From an uncultured Acetatifactor sp. (GTDB lineage: Bacteria; Bacillota; Clostridia; Lachnospirales; Lachnospiraceae), in assembly GCA_910585615.1 (NCBI GenBank), contig CAJUFO010000131.1:1-6858 (forward strand): a stretch of DNA of 6,858 nt, in the 5' to 3' direction. Below, piece after piece: positions 1 through 5,640 of this stretch (the first letter of the stretch is position 1; each line of letters starts with the position of its first letter). The translations under genes and the position numbers were made by a program. The notes below the pieces were generated by a model. It was not told where the DNA came from, made no database searches, and saw only the letters and a list, made by a program, of their open reading frames with translations.

Positions 1-1
1 A

Positions 2-43
2 ACAAAAAATCCTGATGCTCTAAAAGAAGATGTAAAAGTTTAA
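2..43 (+). CDS. Possible 3' end of an upstream gene (partial, unknown product)
   Basis: From position 2 an open frame of 13 codons runs to a TAA at 41-43, reading TKNPDALKEDVKV. The charged, helix-like composition and AT-rich codons fit the C-terminus of a real protein, but 13 codons cannot identify a family. The gene would point the same way as the carboxypeptidase. No clear terminator follows: there is only a 5-bp CAAAT/ATTTG repeat around 49-70, and the next promoter starts at about 75. This could equally be a chance open frame. Confidence 0.35.
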   Translation, partial: TKNPDALKEDVKV

Positions 44-74
44 GCGTCAAATCTGATTCCTGCAATTTGTCCCT

Positions 75-102
75 TTGGTTTTTTGGGAGAATGGTGTATA
101 AT
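75..102 (+). promoter_or_regulatory. Probable sigma-A promoter of the carboxypeptidase gene
   Basis: A perfect TATAAT -10 hexamer lies at 97-102 in an AT-rich stretch. The -35 is poor: the best candidate is TTGGTT at 75-80 with a 16-bp spacer. Transcription would start near 109, giving an untranslated leader of about 180 nt before the ATG at 293. The -10 is seen directly; its use is inferred from the match and from its place upstream of the only plus-strand gene. Confidence 0.55.
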
Positions 103-149
103 AGAATCTATATTGCACACCGGTTAAATTTGCAGTACAACCCGACTGA

Positions 150-202
150 AGACCGCCAGCCAAGTAATTTCCCGGAGACGCCACTGTAAATCCTGGCGGT
201 CT
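150..202 (+). other. Inverted repeat in the carboxypeptidase leader
   Basis: AGACCGCCAG at 150-159 is the exact reverse complement of CTGGCGGTCT at 193-202, a perfect 10-bp stem enclosing a 33-nt loop. Within the loop, ATTT (167-170) can pair with AAAT (188-191). Outside, TGCAG at 131-135 is complementary to CTGCA at 201-205, so a competing pairing is possible. No T-run follows the stem, so it is not an intrinsic terminator. It may be a cis-regulatory RNA fold or a protein-binding palindrome; I do not recognise a known riboswitch class. Confidence 0.45.
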
Positions 203-292
203 GCAGTATAAAACAAGATTCTATTTTCCAAAACCTATAATGAGAGCATGATGCAGGAATCTTTTGTGAATGAATAGATGCGAGGTTGACAG

Positions 293-1765
293 ATGTCCGC
301 TAAAATCTTCCATAAATATATCCGGCTTTTCGCTGCCGTGCTCTGCGCCGGCAGCCTGACCCCTGCCCTCCCCGTGGAGGCCCAGGCCCCTTCCGCCGCA
401 GAACTTGCGCTGGAGGCCAACCGTGCCCTGCCCGTCCAGTCCAACGAGGTGCCCAACTGGCCCGCAGGCCCTGTGGTGGGGGCGGAGTCCGCCATATTGA
501 TGGAGCTCCAGACCGGCACCATCCTTTACTCCAAGAATATCCACCAGCGGGAATACCCCGCCAGCACCACCAAGATTCTCACCACCCTGATTGCCGCGGA
601 ACAGTGCCAGATGGATGAAATCGTGACATTTTCCCACGACGCTGTCTTCGACACGCCCTGGGACAGCAGCCACATCGCCATGGACGTAGGACAGGAGCTG
701 ACCATGGAGCAGTGCCTGAACGCCATCCTGATCCGCTCCGCCAATGAGGTGTGCTATGCGGTGGCGGAGCATATCACGGGCACTACGGACTGGCAGGTCT
801 TCTCGGACATCATGAATGGGCGGGCCGGGGAGCTGGGCTGCCTGAATACCCATTTTTCAAACCCCAACGGCCTGCCGGACGAGGACCATTATACCACGGC
901 CTATGACCTGGCCATGATCGGCAGGGCCTTCTTCGACAACGAGATGCTGTGCAAGATCACCCTGGCCCCCCGGATCGACTTTCCGCCTACGGACAAGCTG
1001 CCCCAGGGGAAGCTGGAGAACAACCACATGGAGATCATCCCTGGCGGAACCTATGCCTATGAATACATCGTGGGCTGCAAGACCGGCTACACGGACGATG
1101 CCAGGAGCTGCCTGGTGTCTTGCGCGGAGAAGGACGGGCTGAAGCTGATCTGTGTGGTGATGCGGGACGAGTCCCCAAACCACTATGAGGACACCATCTC
1201 CCTCTTCGAGTACGGCTTCTCCAATTTCGAGCGGGTGAACGTGGCTCAGACGGAGACGAAATACAATATCGACAACACCGGGCTGTTCTACAGCGGCAAC
1301 GATATCTTCGGCAGCTCCCGGCCCTTCCTTTCCTTAAATAAAGAGGATTTCATCGTCCTGCCACGGACGATTCCCTTTGAGGAGGTCTCTTCCTCCATCT
1401 CCTACGAGGCGGCGGACGAGAGCCAGGCGGCGGTAATCTCCTATTCTTATCAGGATGTGCCCCTGGGCACCGTCCGGGTGGATTTCAACGCGGACAGCCA
1501 GGAGCCCAGTATCTTCGATATGGAAGGGGAGGAGAGAGCCGCAGCGCCCGACCAAAATGACGGCGACGATTCCGTCATATTCGTCAATGTGAGGTTTCTT
1601 CTCATAGGCGCCGCCGTACTGGCAGGTCTGCTGCTTCTATGGCTCATCGTCCACCTGATTCTCAAGAACTATAATTTCTCTCCCCGGAGCGGCAGACGGG
1701 GGTGGCGGAAGCGCAACCGCCACAGAAGGCGTGGCTCCAGAAAACACAGAGGCCCTGACTTCTAG
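293..1765 (+). CDS. D-alanyl-D-alanine carboxypeptidase (penicillin-binding protein, peptidase S11)
   Basis: This 490-residue protein is a serine DD-carboxypeptidase of the DacF/PBP5 type. Such enzymes remove the terminal D-Ala from peptidoglycan stem peptides outside the cell and bind beta-lactams. All three penicillin-binding motifs are present: STTK (nucleophile Ser91, Lys94), SAN (149-151) and KTG (263-265). A signal peptide occupies about residues 1-31, with a basic start, a hydrophobic core and likely cleavage near VEA-QA. A beta-rich C-terminal domain follows, then one membrane helix (about 434-457) and a 33-residue tail with 14 Lys/Arg, so the catalytic domain should face outward and the basic tail the cytoplasm. 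Start choice: ATG at 293 has GAGG at 282-285 seven bases upstream, and an in-frame TGA at 287-289 rules out earlier starts. The product could be dacF or dacB-like; the exact paralog cannot be set from here. Confidence 0.93.
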   Translation: MSAKIFHKYIRLFAAVLCAGSLTPALPVEAQAPSAAELALEANRALPVQSNEVPNWPAGPVVGAESAILMELQTGTILYSKNIHQREYPASTTKILTTLIAAEQCQMDEIVTFSHDAVFDTPWDSSHIAMDVGQELTMEQCLNAILIRSANEVCYAVAEHITGTTDWQVFSDIMNGRAGELGCLNTHFSNPNGLPDEDHYTTAYDLAMIGRAFFDNEMLCKITLAPRIDFPPTDKLPQGKLENNHMEIIPGGTYAYEYIVGCKTGYTDDARSCLVSCAEKDGLKLICVVMRDESPNHYEDTISLFEYGFSNFERVNVAQTETKYNIDNTGLFYSGNDIFGSSRPFLSLNKEDFIVLPRTIPFEEVSSSISYEAADESQAAVISYSYQDVPLGTVRVDFNADSQEPSIFDMEGEERAAAPDQNDGDDSVIFVNVRFLLIGAAVLAGLLLLWLIVHLILKNYNFSPRSGRRGWRKRNRHRRRGSRKHRGPDF

Positions 1766-1776
1766 TCATGGCCTCT
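1748..1776. terminator. Bidirectional terminator hairpin spanning both stop codons
   Basis: AGAGGCC (1748-1754) pairs with GGCCTCT (1770-1776). After one C/T mismatch, TGACT (1756-1760) pairs with AGTCA (1764-1768), leaving a TCT loop. The two stop codons, TAG of the carboxypeptidase (1763-1765) and TCA, i.e. TGA on the minus strand, of the exonuclease (1766-1768), lie side by side in the apical stem. The flanks are only moderately T-rich (CCTTTGT on plus, GTGTTTTC on minus), so efficiency is uncertain. No other terminator candidate lies between these convergent genes. Confidence 0.7.
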
Positions 1777-2872
1777 CCTTTGTCCCGCGGCTTTTCCTTT
1801 GGATCCGCTTCCTGTGCACATCGCTTGCATGCTCTCTGCGGGCCTTCAGCGCCTCCGCGTCCTCGTCTGAAATCAGCTTCGTAGTCTTTACCACATAGAC
1901 CTTCCCGGCGGGGGATTTCCGGATTCTGATCTTCCCCTTCAGGTAGCCGTGCTTCTCGCAGTAGGCCAGGCAGACGTAATGCTTCCCTCCCGGCGAAAAC
2001 CACCTAATCTTCTTGCGCAGGTTCCTGCGGCAGAGGTAGCATTTGCTGGACGCCACCTCCCTGTCCGCCAGGGCCTCCTCCTTGGTGTCGAATTCCCTGG
2101 AAATGTATTTGGCGTAATTGTCGAACTGTACCTTCAGCTCGGATTTCCTGTCCTTGGGCGGATGGAACACATCGTAGGAGAGGTTCCGCAGCGCCGCGGG
2201 CTTCTCCGCCAGAATCCTGGCCAGAATCTTCGCCGTGTAATGGGCGTCGGCGAAGGCCCTGTGGAAGGAGATGTCCTTCTCCAGCTCCAGGAAGTCCACG
2301 GCGTATTCCAGGGATTTCCTGCTCTTACCGTCCTCATAGGCGATGCTGAACAGCTTCTGCACGTCCAGGTAGGCCAGGGGGCCGTCCGCCAGGGGCTCCA
2401 TGTGATAGTACTCCATGTTCCGCTGTAGCTCCGTCAAATCCGCGCTGCCCCAGCTACAGAAGCGGTACTCCTCCTCCCCGCACCAGGCAAAGAACGCCTC
2501 CGCCACCTCGAGAAAGGGCCGGCCTTTCTTCAGCTCCTTCATCCGCAGGTGTATCAGGCGGCCGGTGGCCTGATTCATCTCATGGTACACAGACGGCCTG
2601 ATGAGCTGGTTGAATTCTCCTGCCCTTTCTATGAGGAATGCGCCGCTGCCTACGCGTCTGTCTTTCTCCGTATCCCTGCCCTTTACAGGTCCTCCACCGC
2701 TGCCGGACTTCCCGTCCCCTGCGGAGCTGCCGCCATCGGCCGGCTGTCCGCAGGGGCCGGCGTGCAGCTTCACCGCGCCGATCTCTATGATTTCAAAGGG
2801 AATGGCAGGCACCTCGTGTTCCGTAATCCCGTTTGCCTGGTTCCATTCCAGATCCAATACCACATAGTTCAT
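1766..2872 (-). CDS. DEDDh 3'-5' exonuclease (RNase T / DNA pol III epsilon-like) with Cys-rich C-terminus
   Basis: This 368-residue protein has the DEDDh exonuclease fold. Exo I is VVLDLEW with Asp7 and Glu9, Exo II is Asp145 in the segment WGSADLTELQRN, and Exo III is HRAFAD with His204 and Asp209. Such enzymes trim RNA or DNA from the 3' end using two metal ions; the substrate is unknown. Residues about 37-84 are a Gly/Ser/Asp-rich insertion between the first two strands. Residues 278-308 carry CxxC and CxxxCxxH, suggesting a zinc-ribbon-like module, followed by a very basic tail. Start choice: ATG at 2872 has GGGAAGGA at 2879-2886 six bases upstream. A longer in-frame reading from TTG at 2917 adds 15 residues, lacks such a site and starts in the T-run of the preceding terminator. 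The gene lies 55 nt after the esterase stop, probably fed by readthrough, and converges on the carboxypeptidase. Confidence 0.85.
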   Translation of the reverse strand: MNYVVLDLEWNQANGITEHEVPAIPFEIIEIGAVKLHAGPCGQPADGGSSAGDGKSGSGGGPVKGRDTEKDRRVGSGAFLIERAGEFNQLIRPSVYHEMNQATGRLIHLRMKELKKGRPFLEVAEAFFAWCGEEEYRFCSWGSADLTELQRNMEYYHMEPLADGPLAYLDVQKLFSIAYEDGKSRKSLEYAVDFLELEKDISFHRAFADAHYTAKILARILAEKPAALRNLSYDVFHPPKDRKSELKVQFDNYAKYISREFDTKEEALADREVASSKCYLCRRNLRKKIRWFSPGGKHYVCLAYCEKHGYLKGKIRIRKSPAGKVYVVKTTKLISDEDAEALKARREHASDVHRKRIQRKSRGTKERP

Positions 2873-2915
2873 CCAGATTCCTTCCCACGGCTGCGAAGCC
2901 CTCTGTCTTGCTTCC

Positions 2916-2939
2916 AAAAAACGCGCCTCAGGTGGAGGC
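2916..2939 (-). terminator. Weak intrinsic terminator overlapping the esterase stop codon
   Basis: On the minus strand GCCTC (2939-2935), loop CACCT and GAGGC (2929-2925) form a 5-bp GC-rich hairpin, followed by GCG and six T (2921-2916). The esterase TGA (2930-2928) lies in the hairpin. An upstream A-tract (AAAAACG) can also pair with the T-run, lengthening the stem across an internal loop. It should attenuate rather than abolish transcription into the exonuclease, which has no visible promoter of its own. Confidence 0.5.
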
Positions 2940-3800
2940 TCCAGCCGTTTTTATGCCATATTGCGCCTCGATCCAGGTATGGGCCAGTGAAATCCAGGAG
3001 GCACACTCCTCCTGGATGGCAGTGCCCCCCTGTCCCTGGGTGAGCTGGTTGGCAAGGGACAGCCCGTGGCCGCCCACGGGGTACACATGGAGCTCCGAGG
3101 GCACTTTTGCCCGGCACATCCCGTTTACGAACATCACCGAATTCTCCACCGGCACGCAGTCGTCCGTATAGGTGTGCCAGAGGAATGTGGGAGGCGTGTC
3201 GCCGCTCACCTGGTTCTCCAAAGACAGCGCCTCCACCGCGGGCGCCCCCAGCAGAGCGGAGATCTCCGCCTCGCTGTCCCCGATCAGATTGTCGAAGGAG
3301 CCTCTGTGGGCGTATTCGCCGGAGGTGATGACAGGATAGCACAGGATCAGGCCGTCGGGCCTCCACTGCCTGCGGTCGCCTCCCTCCGCGCCCAATGCCT
3401 TCGCCAGGAAATCCCTGTTCCAGAACACGCCCAGGGACGCTACCAGGTGGCCTCCGGCGGAGCAGCCCAGCACGATGATCTGCGCGGGATTCACATGCCA
3501 CTCCTCTGCATGCTCCCTGATCAGGCCCACGCTCCAGGCCAGCTCGCACAGGGACATGGGGAACACCGCGGGGGCCACGGAATAGCGCAGCACGGCCGCA
3601 TGGTAGCCCATGGCGAGGAACTGTAGGGCCAGGGGCTCCGCCTCCCGGTCCGAGGTGAATTCATAGCCGCCTCCCGGGCAGACCAGCACCAGGGGCCTGG
3701 ACGCGATGCCGATCTCCGCGGAGTCGTCCTGAATGTAGGTGACCAGCTTCGCATAGGGCTGGGAACCGGGCAGTTCTATTTTGTAAGTCTCATTTTTCAT
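2928..3800 (-). CDS. Alpha/beta hydrolase, acetyl-xylan/feruloyl esterase-like
   Basis: This 290-residue protein is a cytoplasmic serine hydrolase (no signal peptide visible). The oxyanion-hole motif CPGGGY is at 41-46, the nucleophile elbow GCSAGG at 112-117 makes Ser114 the catalytic residue, the acid is probably Asp213 in TDDCVPVENS, and the base is His245 in GGHGLSL. This arrangement and the REAEP and LRYSV stretches match the alpha/beta-hydrolase group annotated as acetyl esterases or bifunctional xylan deacetylase/feruloyl esterases in gut Clostridia, which deacylate imported plant oligosaccharides; the substrate here is an inference. ATG at 3800 follows AAGGAG (3812-3817) with 11 bases between, a slightly long spacing. 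The gene lies 182 nt after proS on the same strand, with no clear promoter between. Its stop codon is inside a terminator hairpin. No glycoside hydrolase or transporter is nearby to support a carbohydrate role. Confidence 0.85.
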   Translation of the reverse strand: MKNETYKIELPGSQPYAKLVTYIQDDSAEIGIASRPLVLVCPGGGYEFTSDREAEPLALQFLAMGYHAAVLRYSVAPAVFPMSLCELAWSVGLIREHAEEWHVNPAQIIVLGCSAGGHLVASLGVFWNRDFLAKALGAEGGDRRQWRPDGLILCYPVITSGEYAHRGSFDNLIGDSEAEISALLGAPAVEALSLENQVSGDTPPTFLWHTYTDDCVPVENSVMFVNGMCRAKVPSELHVYPVGGHGLSLANQLTQGQGGTAIQEECASWISLAHTWIEAQYGIKTAGAST

Positions 3801-3982
3801 ATTCGCTTTCTCTCCTTAATCATCTCCCAAATCAATATGGCGGCGCTCGCCGGACCTGTTCCCCATCCGCCCGGACATGCTCCATGGCTTTTATGTCCGC
3901 ATAGCCATGGCATCCGGCGTACACAGGCATAAGGCTGTGCATGGGCGATAGGGCTCCGGCATCCGTGCCCCGGTCCTGGCAT
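3801..3982 (-). other. Structured proS-esterase intergenic region
   Basis: This 182-nt gap has no clear promoter or T-run terminator but several inverted repeats. CCATGGCT (3882-3889) pairs exactly with AGCCATGG (3903-3910); inside, ATG (3893-3895) pairs with CAT (3900-3902) around a TCCG tetraloop. CGCCGGA (3848-3854) pairs with TCCGGCG (3913-3919) outside that hairpin. CACAG (3922-3926) pairs with CTGTG (3935-3939). The block 3855-3874 nearly repeats a segment upstream of proS. It may be an mRNA-processing or stability structure, or a decayed palindromic element. Confidence 0.45.
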
Positions 3983-5416
3983 TTAATAAGCCCTGCCCCA
4001 GTACACCATCTTCTTCGCGGGTCTGCCGCAGCACACGCAGGTGTCCGCGATATGCTCCTGTTCGAAGGGCATGCAGCGGCTGGTGACGCTGAGTTTTTCC
4101 TTGATCACGTTCTCACATGCCTCGTCCCCGCACCACATGGCCTTGACGAAGCCAGATCTCTCGTTGAATATCTTCTCGAACTCCTCCATGCCCACGGCGG
4201 TGAAGGTGTTCTCCTCCCGATGGGCCCTGGCCCGCTCCAGCATCTCCCGTTGAATGGCGTCCAGCAGTCCGCCCACCTCTGCCTCCAGCTCGTCTAAGCT
4301 CACCTCGATCTTCTCCCTGGTGTCCCTGCGGACGAGGACGCACTTTCCGGCCACTATGTCCTTGGGGCCAATCTCGATGCGGACAGGGTAGCCCCGCATC
4401 TCCGCCTCGGCGAACTTCCAGCCCGGGCTCTTGTCCGTGTCGTCCACCTTCACCCGGAAGCCGCCTTTCAGCCTGTCCCGGAGCTCGTATGCTTTCTCTA
4501 ATACCCCCTCCTTCTTCTGCTGGATGGGCACGATGCACACCTGCACAGGAGCTACCTTAGGCGGCATCACCAGGCCCTCGTTGTCCCCGTGCACCATAAT
4601 GATGGCGCCGATCAGGCGGGTGGTCATGCCCCAGGAGGTCTGGTGGACATATTTCAAGGTATTGTCCTTGTCGGCGAACTGGATGCCGAAGGCTTTCGCG
4701 AAGCCGTCCCCGAAGTTGTGGCTAGTGCCGGACTGCAGGGCCTTGCCGTCGTGCATCAGGGCCTCGATGGTGTAGGTGGCGATGGCGCCGGCGAATTTCT
4801 CCTTGTCGGTCTTGCGGCCTTTTATCACCGGTATGGCCAGCACTTCCTCGCAGAAGTCCGCGTACACGTTCAGCATCTGGATGGTCCTCTCCTGGGCCTC
4901 TTCTTCGGTGGCGTGGGCGGTGTGGCCCTCTTGCCAGAGGAATTCCCGGGAGCGCAGGAAGGGCCTGGTCTCCTTCTCCCAGCGCACTACCGAGCACCAC
5001 TGGTTGTAGACCTTGGGGAGATCCCGGTAGGAGTGGATGTCGTTTTTATAGAAATCGCAGAACAGGGTCTCCGAGGTGGGACGCACGCATAACCGCTCCT
5101 GTAGGGGTGCAAGGCCGCCGTGGGTCACCCAGGCCACCTCCGGGGCAAAGCCCTCTACGTGGTCTTTTTCCTTCTGCAGCAGGGACTCCGGGATGAACAT
5201 GGGGAGGTAGACGTTCTCCACCCCTGTAGCCTTGAAACGCTCGTCAAGCTGCTTCTGAATCAGCTCCCAGATTGCATAGCCCGCGGGCTTGATTACCATG
5301 CAGCCCTTTACGGAGGTGTAGTCGATCAGCTCCGCTTTCTTTACTACGTCCGTGTACCATTGAGCGAAATCTACGTCCATGGACGTGATTTCTTCTACCA
5401 TTTTTTTGTCTGCCAT
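3983..5416 (-). CDS. proS: Prolyl-tRNA synthetase, archaeal/eukaryotic-like type lacking the INS editing domain
   Basis: This 477-residue class II enzyme attaches proline to tRNA-Pro. Class II motif 2 is visible at about 145-165 (RWE, then FLRSREFLWQEGHT) and motif 3 at about 263-285 (GMTTRLIGAI and HGDNEGLVMPP). After motif 3 come the anticodon-binding domain (about 290-400) and a C-terminal zinc-type domain with Cys429, Cys434, Cys460 and Cys463, ending in the characteristic YWGRAY. Length and tail fit the short ProS form; motifs 2 and 3 are separated without the large editing insertion of the E. coli-type enzyme. ATG at 5416 follows a perfect AGGAGG (5423-5428) at six bases. A proline T-box leader and a consensus promoter lie upstream, so expression should rise when uncharged tRNA-Pro accumulates. 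The esterase and exonuclease follow on the same strand. Confidence 0.97.
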   Translation of the reverse strand: MADKKMVEEITSMDVDFAQWYTDVVKKAELIDYTSVKGCMVIKPAGYAIWELIQKQLDERFKATGVENVYLPMFIPESLLQKEKDHVEGFAPEVAWVTHGGLAPLQERLCVRPTSETLFCDFYKNDIHSYRDLPKVYNQWCSVVRWEKETRPFLRSREFLWQEGHTAHATEEEAQERTIQMLNVYADFCEEVLAIPVIKGRKTDKEKFAGAIATYTIEALMHDGKALQSGTSHNFGDGFAKAFGIQFADKDNTLKYVHQTSWGMTTRLIGAIIMVHGDNEGLVMPPKVAPVQVCIVPIQQKKEGVLEKAYELRDRLKGGFRVKVDDTDKSPGWKFAEAEMRGYPVRIEIGPKDIVAGKCVLVRRDTREKIEVSLDELEAEVGGLLDAIQREMLERARAHREENTFTAVGMEEFEKIFNERSGFVKAMWCGDEACENVIKEKLSVTSRCMPFEQEHIADTCVCCGRPAKKMVYWGRAY

Positions 5417-5436
5417 TTTGCTCCTCCTGGTTTAAA

Positions 5437-5446
5437 ATGCTGTTTT
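5437..5446. repeat. 10-bp direct repeat, copy nearer proS
   Basis: AAAACAGCAT on the minus strand, repeated exactly at 5547-5556, 110 nt away. The two copies bracket most of the long hairpin at 5460-5549. They could be a target-site duplication or a chance or slippage product. Confidence 0.6.
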
Positions 5447-5459
5447 CATTCCAGTTCCA

Positions 5460-5549
5460 CATCCGCCCGGGTAGTACCAGTGACAGCATAGAATTTCCGG
5501 CCGCAAGTGCATGCGTCCGTAAATCCTATGGGCACTATCCGGGCAGATG
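5460..5549 (-). repeat. Long near-perfect hairpin (palindromic element) in the proS leader
   Basis: Three stacked stems form a 90-nt hairpin. The outer arms, 5531-5549 and 5460-5478, pair over 19 positions with one A/C mismatch and two G-U pairs. The middle arms, CATAGGATTT (5521-5530) and AAATTCTATG (5487-5496), pair over 10 positions with one G-U. The inner arms, CGGACGCA (5512-5519) and TGCGGCCG (5498-5505), pair with one A/G mismatch around a 6-nt loop. The main irregularity is an 8-nt bulge at 5479-5486. No T-run follows, so it is not an ordinary terminator. It lies after the T-box terminator and before the proS ribosome-binding site, where the standard T-box fold needs nothing. Confidence 0.75.
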
Positions 5550-5556
5550 CTGTTTT
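5547..5556. repeat. 10-bp direct repeat, copy nearer the T-box
   Basis: AAAACAGCAT on the minus strand, identical to 5437-5446. Its last three bases (CAT) are also the first three bases of the outer hairpin arm, so the repeat and the palindrome overlap slightly. Confidence 0.6.
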
Positions 5557-5598
5557 TTCGTGCTACGTTTGAAGCTTGTTCGGGATGTCGCCGCATAG

Positions 5599-5640
5599 AA
5601 AAAGCCGGACTTCCATCCCCCAAGGGACCGAAAATCCGGC
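5599..5640 (-). terminator. T-box-controlled terminator of the proS leader
   Basis: On the minus strand GCCGGATTTTC (5640-5630) pairs with GGAAGTCCGGC (5614-5604) over 11 bp with two G-U pairs. An inner TCCC/GGGGA pairing caps it, and a T5 run (5603-5599) follows directly. The 5' arm begins immediately after, and functionally overlaps, the T-box ACC-GCCGG segment, so forming the antiterminator would prevent this hairpin, as expected for a transcriptional T-box. Confidence 0.9.

Noticed and set aside
166..192. Resemblance of GCCACTGTAA in the carboxypeptidase leader to the cobalamin riboswitch core
   Set aside because: The neighbouring conserved parts of that class (GGTGAAAATCC-type segment, full CCCGCCACTG, and the AGGAGACCTGCC box) are missing, and the downstream gene has no B12 link.
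309..350. Possible lipoprotein signal (hydrophobic stretch followed by Cys18) in the carboxypeptidase
   Set aside because: The residues before the cysteine (AAVL) do not fit the lipobox, and a normal signal-peptidase site follows; the protein already has a C-terminal membrane helix.
221..853. 210-codon minus-strand open frame opposite the carboxypeptidase
   Set aside because: Shadow of a gene with all three penicillin-binding motifs; no recognisable domain or ribosome-binding site.
2873..2917. Longer exonuclease reading from a TTG start at 2917
   Set aside because: It lacks a ribosome-binding site and begins in a terminator T-run, while the internal ATG at 2872 has GGGAAGGA at ideal spacing and starts right at the conserved exonuclease strand.
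3066..3626. 186-codon plus-strand open frame opposite the esterase
   Set aside because: The protein is His/Arg/Gln/Gly-rich and without motifs, and it lies antisense to a gene with a full catalytic triad; it is a GC-driven shadow.
4589..5092. 167-codon plus-strand open frame inside proS
   Set aside because: Antisense to the catalytic core of an unmistakable synthetase; composition is that of a mirrored coding frame.
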